Assembly: GCA_002422725.1 (NCBI GenBank)
Contig: DITE01000037.1
Span: 1 to 29,593 of the forward strand
Origin: Bacteroidales bacterium UBA6192
Lineage (GTDB): Bacteria; Bacteroidota; Bacteroidia; Bacteroidales; F082
Direction of reading: 5' to 3'
DNA length: 29,593 nucleotides
Below the pieces are notes generated by a model. It was not told the origin of the DNA and did not search any database. It saw only the letters and a program-made list of their open reading frames with translations. Shown here in pieces: positions 7,276-14,725 of the stretch. Each line of letters begins with the position of its first letter. Position 1 is the stretch's first letter. A program made the position numbers and the translations under genes.

Positions 7276-7959
7276 TCAGAGCAGGGTAAACCTTACAGCA
7301 ACTGTAAACTGAACCCGAACCGGTCGTCCGCGCTGCTTTCCGGGATTCCACAATGGCATGTTTTCAACAACCCTGGTGGCTTCTTCGTCACATCCCCCGC
7401 CAATGCCACGCAGCACTTTTATGTTGGACAAACTTCCATCGGGTTCCACAATAAAACCAACATAGACAGTTCCTGTAATATTAAATTCCTTGGCCTGTTG
7501 TGGATAAACAATATTCTTTGCAAAGAACTTTAATCTGGCAGCTTCACCTCCGGGGAAAGAAGGTTGCTCTTCGACCACCAGAAAAAAATCTGGTTCTACA
7601 ATTCGTTCTTCAGGCGCATTTCTCTCGACAGGTGCATACTCCGGAAGCATGGTGTTCTGATCAATACCTGCTTCAACAATAAGGTCAGGAGTCTCTTCCG
7701 TATTTTCTACCAGAGTCAACACGGTGATGTGCTGAACAGGAGGCTGAGTGGGTAAAGGGATCTCGGGTTGGCGGGTATTGATAATCACCTCCTCAATCAC
7801 CTGCTTTTCAACACCCTTGAATGCTGTGTCTCTTGCACGGTTTGGAGTTTTCAACTCAAAGACCAGGTAAACAAGCAGTAAACTGATTACCAGTCCGATT
7901 TCGAAAAACAGGCCCTTCTTGATTTCAAGATCAGCCTGAGGTGTTTTGTAACTGATCAT
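7276..7959 (-). CDS. TonB-family energy-transducing protein
   Basis: A 227-residue inner-membrane protein that passes proton-motive-force energy from ExbB/ExbD to outer-membrane receptors. It has a short cytoplasmic N-terminus, one membrane helix (FFEIGLVISLLLVYLVFEL, about residues 19-37), a Pro/Glu-rich periplasmic linker (IPLPTQPPVQ, EYAPVERNAPEERIVEPDF) and a TonB C-terminal domain from about residue 140 (PGGEAARLKFFAKNIVYP, GTVYVGFIVEPDGSLSNIKVLRGIGGGCDEEA, MPLWNPGKQRGRPV). It lies 222 bases downstream of the copper-receptor-like gene on the same strand and immediately upstream of the Ig-domain lipoprotein. A dedicated role with that receptor is likely but is inference. No exbB or exbD is in the window. 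Confidence 0.9.
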   Translation of the reverse strand: MISYKTPQADLEIKKGLFFEIGLVISLLLVYLVFELKTPNRARDTAFKGVEKQVIEEVIINTRQPEIPLPTQPPVQHITVLTLVENTEETPDLIVEAGIDQNTMLPEYAPVERNAPEERIVEPDFFLVVEEQPSFPGGEAARLKFFAKNIVYPQQAKEFNITGTVYVGFIVEPDGSLSNIKVLRGIGGGCDEEATRVVENMPLWNPGKQRGRPVRVQFTVAVRFTLL

Positions 7960-8181
7960 GGCTTTAGGTATTTATGGTTACACAAAATAATCCAAAAACC
8001 ATGCCGAAGAAAAATTCAAAAACAATCGTTAAAGACTGAATATCAGTCATATTTTTTTCAAAAACATCTGTAAGAAAAATTAATCCTGGCCAGACCAATC
8101 ACCTTTTTGTTGGCTAGGCCCGGACAGGAATAACACTCATGGATTATGACGATTCATTCAAGCTGCATTGTTCCAGCCCTG

Positions 8182-10464
8182 CTAATCAAGATATAGGTTC
8201 AATGTGGCAAAGAAACTCCTGCCGGGGGCATACAGGGGTGTGCCGACTGGCATTCTCATGGCTCTGCTGAGGTGTTCATAATACCATTCATCGAGGAGGT
8301 TAGTAACACCTATCCGAAGTCCGACAGCTGCATTGAAACGATAAGCTGCCGATAGGTCGAGAAGGGAAAATGCAGGAGAGGCTGTTTCACCGAAGTTTCT
8401 GTCAATACGGTCCTGAGTAAGCACATGTCTAAGCAATAGCTCAGGCTGTAGTTTACCATTCAAAATACTGGCAGTCAGCTTTAAACGCAGGTCAAGCGGG
8501 GGTATTTCGGGCAGTGGGTTTTTGCCGGAAAGGTCAGTTCCATTGGTGTAGGCCATATCGAGGTTTGTTCTCAGCAATGGACTCATCTGATAGGTCAGGT
8601 TGAATTCGAAACCCGTCATCAAGGCACTTTCCAGGTTTACATAACGCCTGACTCCGGGCGAAGAGGGCAAGCGCGGATTGAGACTTGTATCGATGGCCGA
8701 GGAAATATAATCCTGCAGGTAAGCCGCAAAGAAATTCATCGCAAGGGAAAGCCCGGAGCTACTATATTTCAGACTAAAATCGGCCTGGTTGTTCACTTCT
8801 GGTTTCAATCCGGGATTCCCAAGCAGCTCATAAGGGTCAATGCCAACAGGAAAGTAATTGATATAGCGTTCGGTAAGCCCTGCACTGCGCTGGCTGCGTC
8901 CCAACCAGACCGAAGCTGATACGCGTGGGTCGTAGATATGGGTGTATCCGGCGCTGAAGGAAGGGTTTAACTGCCCTGACATAGTATTGTCATAAACTGT
9001 CTCAAACTCCGTTGACGGATCAATCAGGCTCGACTGGTCAAAATCGAGCCGGGCCGAAATCACCAACACCTGTCTGGGCCTGCTTGCCGTAAACTCAGCA
9101 TAGAGTCCGTTGCGTATAATCTGACCGTGTTGCCAGGCATTATCTATAAAAACTTTTCCAGCCATTGGGCCAGTAAGCATCGTTCGTATCCTGCTGCCTT
9201 CTGCTTCCTCCAATTTCATATCGGTACCTGCAATCAGCCGTCCATGGGCAAGGTTAAGCTGAATTTCGGACCTACCTCCGGCATTCATCGTGCTGGCATC
9301 GGTTTCGGTATCCATTGTCCGTGGATTAAGCTCCTTAAGGCTGTTATCCATAAAATGCTCCACGAGAGTAGTATACAGGCTCGTGTTCCATTGGTTGGTG
9401 TTATCAGGGCCGAAAGTGAGGCTATGGCTGGCGTTAATCAGCCAGGTGTCGTCGGTGATGAGATCCATGGGCAGAGATGGGAAATCCACATCACGCGCCA
9501 GGTTGCGGGTTACCGAGATCCTGGCCTCCTGGTTTGGTGTAAGTGCCAGGGCAAGGGCTGCACCTGCACTACCCCGCATAAAGCGCGACAGGATTTCGTT
9601 GCCATCGCCGTCCTTGTAGCTGCTGCCCTTTGACCACGAGCCAAATAGGCTTAAGTGTGCCCATTTATTGCTCAGGCCAACGAAGGCTTCGTTTCTGAAA
9701 ATGTTGCCATTGTGCTCGAAACCGCTGGTGAGCCTGCCTTTGACATCCTGATTTTCGGTGAATTTTGCTTTCTGGCTCACGAAGTTGACCGTTCCACCGA
9801 ATCCGTTCCCGAACCTCAGTGCATAGGGCCCTTTGAACAGCTCGACATGTTCCATCATGTTGAGCGACACCTGACTGGCAGGCGGATCCATGCGGTTGGG
9901 ACAGGCGGCGGTTGCGCACTGCACCCCATCGATAACCATCGTCAGCTGGTCGTATTTAAATCCCCTGACAACAGGGTCGAAGCCATAGTTGCCACTTTTG
10001 CGGATACCCGAAACAGCCGGATTCACCTGAAGGAAGGCACCTGCATCATGCGAAAGCTGCTGCTGATAGCCCAACTGCAGCATTTCCTTTTGGCGGTTGC
10101 CCGGATGAATCCCCATCACTGTAACAGGCATCAGATTAATGCTTCTTTTGCCCTCGATGGACAAGCGCCGGCTTTCTATGGCAAGCTTCACCTCGGCCAT
10201 GCCGAAATCGAGCTGTCCATATGCCACATGGTGAACTTTCAAGATAGTTGCATTGCTGTAAACAAGGCTGATCATGCCTTGCTCATCGGCCAGACCTTTT
10301 TGACTGCCGTAAACAAAAGTGGCAAAAGAGAGGGGCTCACCACTCTGTAGGTCAATCAGCTGAATTGTTGCAATTTCCTGTGCCAACCCCTGACGGGCAG
10401 GAAAAACAAGCAGGAGCAGCGCCAACAAGAAGCTGCAAGGCATTATGCTGTAATTTCTGTACAT
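8182..10464 (-). CDS. TonB-dependent copper receptor, OprC-like
   Basis: A 760-residue outer-membrane barrel. The signal peptide ends near ARQGLAQE (residue 30). A carboxypeptidase-regulatory-like segment follows (about 32-95), then the plug (LMPVTVMGIHPGNRQ; DQLTMVIDGVQ; EHVELFKGPYALRFG; GGTVNFVS) and the 22-strand-type barrel, ending TNLLDEWYYEHLSRAM and an aromatic last strand. In the plug, ACPNRMDPP at about 187-195 carries C188-x3-M192, and EHFMDNSL carries H370-x-M372. In Pseudomonas OprC a CxxxM pair and an HxM pair about 180 residues apart bind copper, and the spacing here is the same. This supports copper import rather than siderophore uptake. The small Cys-rich gene upstream and tonB downstream fit this. 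Confidence 0.85.
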   Translation of the reverse strand: MYRNYSIMPCSFLLALLLLVFPARQGLAQEIATIQLIDLQSGEPLSFATFVYGSQKGLADEQGMISLVYSNATILKVHHVAYGQLDFGMAEVKLAIESRRLSIEGKRSINLMPVTVMGIHPGNRQKEMLQLGYQQQLSHDAGAFLQVNPAVSGIRKSGNYGFDPVVRGFKYDQLTMVIDGVQCATAACPNRMDPPASQVSLNMMEHVELFKGPYALRFGNGFGGTVNFVSQKAKFTENQDVKGRLTSGFEHNGNIFRNEAFVGLSNKWAHLSLFGSWSKGSSYKDGDGNEILSRFMRGSAGAALALALTPNQEARISVTRNLARDVDFPSLPMDLITDDTWLINASHSLTFGPDNTNQWNTSLYTTLVEHFMDNSLKELNPRTMDTETDASTMNAGGRSEIQLNLAHGRLIAGTDMKLEEAEGSRIRTMLTGPMAGKVFIDNAWQHGQIIRNGLYAEFTASRPRQVLVISARLDFDQSSLIDPSTEFETVYDNTMSGQLNPSFSAGYTHIYDPRVSASVWLGRSQRSAGLTERYINYFPVGIDPYELLGNPGLKPEVNNQADFSLKYSSSGLSLAMNFFAAYLQDYISSAIDTSLNPRLPSSPGVRRYVNLESALMTGFEFNLTYQMSPLLRTNLDMAYTNGTDLSGKNPLPEIPPLDLRLKLTASILNGKLQPELLLRHVLTQDRIDRNFGETASPAFSLLDLSAAYRFNAAVGLRIGVTNLLDEWYYEHLSRAMRMPVGTPLYAPGRSFFATLNLYLD

Positions 10465-10504
10465 AGTAAAGTTTTTTTAGTAAATAAATATAGATAGTTA
10501 ACGG

Positions 10505-10512
10505 CAAACTTA
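10505..10512 (-). promoter_or_regulatory. Possible -7 element before the copper receptor gene
   Basis: Read on the minus strand, TAAGTTTG matches TAnnTTTG 40 bases upstream of the receptor start. No matching -33 at the usual spacing was found, so the receptor may instead be cotranscribed with the small gene upstream. Confidence 0.35.
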
Positions 10513-10591
10513 TCACACCATCATCGGACCTGGCAGGGCCAAAATGACTGATAACAGACCGAATAAGGTGATCGCTGACGGAGAGGAGAAA

Positions 10592-10972
10592 TTATACCCT
10601 GGACAACAAAGCCGGTGGGTGAAAAACATCAGTAAGATAGCCCGCGCCCAGGATGCATTCGTTGAATATTGATAGAATTCGTGATATCATTCGGGATGGG
10701 TTGTCCTGTAATAAATGAATTGCTTTGCAGTGATATAAGACGTATTCCCTAAGGTATATATCCGGAGGGAGTTGTTTTTCGGTTTCCTGTTGTTGGTTGA
10801 GTTTTTTTGTCAGCTGGCAATTCCCCTTGCAGCTATTGTTGGGGATATCCTTTTTCTCACACAGCACACGCGCAATGTACTCCTGATGAATCTTGAAATT
10901 GATCAGGATAACCAGACTGCCTGAAGATTGAATAACAATGCTTAACAGTATGAAAAAAGAGAATAACCGCAT
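10592..10972 (-). CDS. Small Cys/His-rich membrane protein of the copper-receptor locus
   Basis: 126 residues. A hydrophobic N-terminal helix (about residues 3-26, FFILLSIVIQSSGSLVILI) is followed by LCEKKDIPNNSCKGNCQLTKKL with C38, C48 and C52, then YHCKAIH (H81, C82, H86), C106 and a terminal VFHPP motif with H118. I recognise this layout, a membrane helix then C-x9-C-x3-C and a C-terminal FHPP, as a widespread unnamed Bacteroidota protein often next to TonB-dependent receptors. I cannot attach a function name. The Cys/His content and position (127 bases upstream of the OprC-like receptor, same strand) suggest metal, probably copper, handling at the inner membrane; that is inference. Confidence 0.75.
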   Translation of the reverse strand: MRLFSFFILLSIVIQSSGSLVILINFKIHQEYIARVLCEKKDIPNNSCKGNCQLTKKLNQQQETEKQLPPDIYLREYVLYHCKAIHLLQDNPSRMISRILSIFNECILGAGYLTDVFHPPALLSRV

Positions 10973-10976
10973 GACG

Positions 10977-10984
10977 CAAAGTTA
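10977..10984 (-). promoter_or_regulatory. -7-like element immediately before the small Cys-rich gene
   Basis: TAACTTTG on the minus strand ends 4 bases before the ATG at 10972. If it is used, transcription would start at or inside the start codon, giving an almost leaderless mRNA; otherwise the match is coincidental. Confidence 0.3.
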
Positions 10985-11065
10985 AACATAGTTTGATGTT
11001 GAGAAAAAAAATGCGATCCGTTACTGGTTAATTATGGATAGACATGAAATATTTGATATAGTTGA

Positions 11066-11095
11066 GTTGTGACAATGATTCCTGCATTAACTTTG
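11066..11095 (+). promoter_or_regulatory. Promoter for the M15 peptidase gene
   Basis: GTTG (11066-11069), 18 bases, then TAACTTTG (11088-11095) fits the Bacteroidota -33/-7 promoter. The expected transcription start is about 40 bases before the ATG at 11142. Confidence 0.55.
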
Positions 11096-11141
11096 TTGTT
11101 GAACATTTTTCGTTTTACAAGAAATTTCAAACAAATAAAGT

Positions 11142-11970
11142 ATGAATCCACCAGCCATTGCTTTGCATTTCGCGCAACGCGTCCTCTTCCCCGGCCGCAC
11201 AGCTGCAAAACCAACCGACACTGAGACCACAACTGCCATCCTGAACGAGTTAACGCTTAAAAAATCGCTACTTTCACCAACCCACGCTTCTGCAATTCTT
11301 GCAGGCAGCAGAAACCGGCAGTTAACAGCCTTCATACAAATGCTGGCTTCTGATGCTGGAATTGATGCCGGATTGACCGATGGTTTCTGGGGGCCACAAA
11401 CCCAGTTTGCATTCGACTCCTTGCTCTATTTCGAAGAGCATGGGTTACTCCCACCAAACTGGCGTGATGAAACTCCTGTGCCACAAAATCCCAACTCATG
11501 GCCCATGCAGTCAGAAAGTGAGTTGATTGCCTTTTATGGTCAACCCGGTGACGAGAGCAAACTGGTTTTGGTTGATGTTCCCTATGAACACCGTTTGGCA
11601 TGGGATCTGAATACAAAAGTACACCGCATACGGTGCCACAACAAAGTAGCCGATTCGCTGCTTCGTGTATTGAACAAGGTTAAACAGCGTTATGGTGATG
11701 ATCAGATCCGTCAACTCAGGCTCGATAGGTTTGGCGGATGCTATAACCTGCGTCGCATGCGGGGCGGTTCAGCCTGGTCGACACATGCATGGGGAATAGC
11801 CCTGGATTACGACCCTGACATGAACCGGCTTAACTGGGGCCGCGATAAGGCTTCTTTCGCAAAGCCTGAATACAACAGCTGGTGGCAATACTGGGAAGAA
11901 GAAGGTTGGGTAAGTCTGGGCAAATCAGCTAACTACGACATGGATGCATGTGCAAGCGGCAAAGCGCTGA
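11142..11970 (+). pseudogene. Peptidase M15 (D-Ala-D-Ala carboxypeptidase-like), apparent frameshift
   Basis: A cell-wall peptidase of the VanY/M15 type. Residues about 61-95 resemble a peptidoglycan-binding motif (GLTDGFWGPQTQFAFDSL). The zinc motif SxHxxGxAxD is present as STHAWGIALDYD (H215, D222), followed by WWQYWEEEGWVSLG. The open frame as given then reads NYDMDACASGK and runs on to 12083, losing the third zinc ligand and overlapping the convergent dipeptidase gene by 105 bases. Skipping one base (A at 11940) restores NYDWMHVQAAKR and a stop at 11968-11970, as expected for the family, giving 275 residues. The gene is therefore either broken by a one-base insertion or carries a sequencing error. 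The coordinates given are those of the restored gene. No signal peptide is obvious. Confidence 0.85.
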
Positions 11971-11978
11971 CCCAGAAC

Positions 11979-13580
11979 CTAAAAACCCTTTCCAAACATT
12001 CCCCAGAACTGTTGTTCCATCTCCAGCCAGCGCTGCATTGTTGCTCCACTGAAGCTGGCTGTGTAATGATTGAGGTGTTTTGAAACTTCCTTGTTGTTGT
12101 TTTCTTTATTCAAATTCTTAATTTTCAGTTCAAGAGATGGCAATTCGTCTTTGGCTTTCGATTCGAATGCCAGCACATTTCCCAATACTGTTTCTTTGGT
12201 TTTGCCCCAACTCACTGTTGCCAGCTTGTTGGCTTTGCGATAGGCCCAGATGGCGGCATCTTCACGATAGCGCTTCTGTCCGCAGTTTTCGTACGAAACC
12301 GGAAGCTGGGTGGTGCCACAGAAAATTGGCACACGCGGGCTTTGTCCCGGGTTGTCGAACGAGAACCAACAAACCCCGCCCACCTCGTTGGGAAGCCAGT
12401 CGCGAAGCTGCATAATGAAGGAGTATGAGCACCAGGCCACCGAAACCGTTCGCTGGAATTCAATGGCATTATCGGTCATGAAATTCAGGGTGTTGCGCAT
12501 GTCGGTGGTCAGCCAGGGGTTGGCCACAGGGCTGATGATGGTATCCTGACCAATTTCCTTGCGGTTTTCGTCAAATTTTTTACGGACCATCTTCACGTTT
12601 TGGGTCATGTCCCAAGGGGTGCCTTCATAGGTGGCCCTGTACAGCTCAGTCATCTTTGCGAGGGTAATCTTTTGCTCAGGTTTCACTGAAAAAGGAAGTT
12701 CTTCCATATCCATACTCAGCATTAGGGAAGGTGCAAGGGTGCTCAGCACAAAAAATTCCCTGATCATAAAAGGCTTTTCACGACCGGCATAAGCTTTCCA
12801 GAATTTGAAAGTGCCTGTGCCATCCCAAAGTCCAAATTCTTTGGCTACTTCCTCCACATTGTCCGATGCCATAAAAAAGTTGGGTTTGCTTCGGTCGATC
12901 TCACCAATCCGTGAAATATTGGCCGATACGCCCACATGGTCGTCAGGTATGCGTTGTGCTGCCCAGACACCACCAATTCGGTTTGGTCCTTCGCCCAAAA
13001 TCTCCATGTGCCATACCTCCTTTTTGTCGGCAATGGTGATACATTCCCCATAATCGCCATATCCATATTCTTTGATCAGGCTGCCGATAAGCCTTATGGC
13101 ATCGCGGGCATTGTCGCAGCGTTGCAAAGCAATCCGCTGAAGCTCTTCAATAAGGAACATACCGTTGTTGTTCACCAGGGTATCAGGGCCGGTGAAAGTG
13201 GTTTCGCCCATGGCCAGCTGCTTCTCGTTCATGCTTGGATAAGCAGTGTTCAGGTAAGCATAGGTATGTTTTGCCTGTGGTATACGACCGGCAAGGGTAA
13301 CATTACGCATATCCCATGGATTTTCGGTCTTCAGCGTGCCTTTATAAATATTCACCATGGCTGTGTCGGCATGGTCAGCGGCCGGTTCCATGCGCAACCA
13401 GGTACGATAATTCCCGTCGCAGGTGTGCGAAGTCATCACCGAACCATCGGTTGAAGCCTGTTTGCCAACCATGATACTGGTGCAGCTTTCGCCAAACCAG
13501 GGATCTTTTTCGGTTGACTGCGAATAGGTTAGTAAAGAAGCGAGTAAAAGGGCCGAAAGAAAAGTCCATTTCAAATGCAT
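11979..13580 (-). CDS. Peptidase C69 family dipeptidase (secreted)
   Basis: 533 residues. The signal peptide MHLKWTFLSALLLASLLTYSQ is followed by WFGESCTSIMVGKQASTDGSVM; Cys33 is the expected N-terminal nucleophile of this Ntn-type hydrolase family (PF03577), exposed after processing. Further family landmarks are DGNYRTWL, TFTGPDTLVNNNGMFLIEELQRIALQRC, YGDYGECITIADKKEVWHMEILGEGPNRIGGVWAAQRIPDDHVGVSAN and SRIGEID. Members cleave dipeptides and are probably used here for peptide scavenging in the periplasm. It converges with the M15 peptidase; the restored M15 stop at 11970 leaves 8 bases between them. Confidence 0.9.
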   Translation of the reverse strand: MHLKWTFLSALLLASLLTYSQSTEKDPWFGESCTSIMVGKQASTDGSVMTSHTCDGNYRTWLRMEPAADHADTAMVNIYKGTLKTENPWDMRNVTLAGRIPQAKHTYAYLNTAYPSMNEKQLAMGETTFTGPDTLVNNNGMFLIEELQRIALQRCDNARDAIRLIGSLIKEYGYGDYGECITIADKKEVWHMEILGEGPNRIGGVWAAQRIPDDHVGVSANISRIGEIDRSKPNFFMASDNVEEVAKEFGLWDGTGTFKFWKAYAGREKPFMIREFFVLSTLAPSLMLSMDMEELPFSVKPEQKITLAKMTELYRATYEGTPWDMTQNVKMVRKKFDENRKEIGQDTIISPVANPWLTTDMRNTLNFMTDNAIEFQRTVSVAWCSYSFIMQLRDWLPNEVGGVCWFSFDNPGQSPRVPIFCGTTQLPVSYENCGQKRYREDAAIWAYRKANKLATVSWGKTKETVLGNVLAFESKAKDELPSLELKIKNLNKENNNKEVSKHLNHYTASFSGATMQRWLEMEQQFWGMFGKGF

Positions 13581-13613
13581 AAACGTTAAGATTGATTTTT
13601 GGGTAAAAATAGA

Positions 13614-13645
13614 AAAATTCCGCAGAAGGTCAACTGCGGAATTTT
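13614..13645 (-). terminator. Strong intrinsic terminator hairpin
   Basis: AAAATTCCGCAG (13614-13625) and CTGCGGAATTTT (13634-13645) form a perfect 12-bp stem with an 8-base loop. Read on the minus strand it is followed by a T-rich run and lies about 30 bases beyond the lipoprotein stop codon at 13676. Confidence 0.8.
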
Positions 13646-13675
13646 AGCGGGCAATGGGTAATTCGAAGGACTGTA

Positions 13676-14446
13676 CTATTCGTACTCAACGATAAATCCA
13701 AACATAACATCCACTTCGGGTGGGCACTCGAAATTGTCGGCTCTGTCAATACCGCAATCCCAGATGCCGTTGTTGTTGTTGTCGAGCCACTCAAAAGTAC
13801 AGGCTGAGATTGGGACATCAGACGCGCCACCCAGCTTGAGATAAACCGTGGTGACTTTTCCTTCCAGGATTTCAAAACCACCCACTTTCTCGCCACTGGA
13901 GACTAGCTTAAACAATCCATTCTCGATGATGTGGTTGCCGTCGTTTGAGAAATAATCCATCACAGTGGTTTCATTGTCATCGCAATTGTTGTTGCCCATG
14001 GTTTCTTTCATTTCAACAACATTATCCGGATCCGAGTGATGAATGGCAATCCTGTACCAGATGTTTTTCAGCCCCATCTGAATGCTTTGATACACCCCAA
14101 CTGGCAGATTGTCCAGTTCGAAAGTGTATTCGTCAAAATATTTCAATTCATCGTTTTCACCAATCTTATACCAGGTCAGGTTGTTGGCATTACCGGCTTT
14201 CACCTCGCCTTGTGAAACATGTATTTCGGTAATGGTACCCCGCATATTAATGGTCCGCATCAAGTATACATCTGATACTGAAACATTGTTTTTCAGAAAA
14301 GGCGCCACGGCCAGGGCTTTTTCGCCGGGCATTTCCTTGATGGTTTTAAAAATCAGTTTGCCGGTTTTGGCTTTCTCTTCCTTTTTGCATCCAAAAGCGA
14401 TAAGTAGGAAAGGCAACAGAAAAAAGAACATCGTTTTTGTTTTCAT
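13676..14446 (-). CDS. Hypothetical lipoprotein with Asp/Asn-rich C-terminal loop
   Basis: 256 residues. MKTKTMFFFLLPFLLIAFGCKKEEK is a clear type II signal with lipobox IAFGC, and the KKEE after Cys fits surface or periplasmic lipoproteins of Bacteroidota. The rest looks like a beta-rich domain (LIFKTIKEMPGEKAL, VYLMRTINMRGTITEIHVSQGEV, TFELDNLPVGVYQSIQMGLKNIWYRIAIHHSD). Near the end WLDNNNNGIWDCGIDRADNFECPPEVDVMFG resembles a calcium-binding loop and contains two Cys that could pair. I do not recognise the family. It is monocistronic as far as can be seen, with a -7 candidate upstream and a strong terminator downstream. Confidence 0.75.
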   Translation of the reverse strand: MKTKTMFFFLLPFLLIAFGCKKEEKAKTGKLIFKTIKEMPGEKALAVAPFLKNNVSVSDVYLMRTINMRGTITEIHVSQGEVKAGNANNLTWYKIGENDELKYFDEYTFELDNLPVGVYQSIQMGLKNIWYRIAIHHSDPDNVVEMKETMGNNNCDDNETTVMDYFSNDGNHIIENGLFKLVSSGEKVGGFEILEGKVTTVYLKLGGASDVPISACTFEWLDNNNNGIWDCGIDRADNFECPPEVDVMFGFIVEYE

Positions 14447-14477
14447 GGTTCATTGTGTTGGTTTGTAAAAGCTGTCA

Positions 14478-14494
14478 TCCTGTTCAAAACAGGA
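14478..14494. promoter_or_regulatory. Inverted repeat in the lipoprotein leader
   Basis: TCCTGTT-CAA-AACAGGA, 7-bp arms with a 3-base centre, about 30 bases upstream of the lipoprotein ATG. It could be an operator or a small mRNA hairpin. Confidence 0.3.
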
Positions 14495-14509
14495 ATTCGT
14501 TTATCTGAA

Positions 14510-14517
14510 CAAAAATA
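14510..14517 (-). promoter_or_regulatory. -7 element for the lipoprotein gene
   Basis: TATTTTTG on the minus strand matches TAnnTTTG, 63 bases before the ATG at 14446. No TTTG is found at the ideal -33 position. Confidence 0.35.
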
Positions 14518-14682
14518 CAAACAGGTTGAGGCAATTGTTAACCTCTGCTTCAATTTGTATCGATTCTAAATAAGGGTCATAAAGCCTGATACTGTGCATG
14601 CATCTTTGCAAATGACATACAAATAAATATCGTTTTTCAGGTGGTGACCAAGGGTAGCAGAAAAATCACATCTGCAATTCTC

Positions 14683-14690
14683 TATATTTG
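14683..14690 (+). promoter_or_regulatory. -7 element for the SQR-like gene
   Basis: TATATTTG matches TAnnTTTG and lies 35 bases before the ATG at 14726. Confidence 0.45.
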
Positions 14691-14725
14691 TTATTTATTG
14701 ATCATCAACCACTAAAACAACCACT

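Noticed and set aside
9655..10350. Plus-strand frame of 231 codons inside the copper receptor gene
   Set aside because: Antisense to a clearly conserved plug and barrel sequence; no start signal and no domain.
11971..12083. Genuine C-terminal extension of the M15 peptidase
   Set aside because: It arises only after the apparent one-base shift, overlaps the dipeptidase gene and has no family-like sequence.
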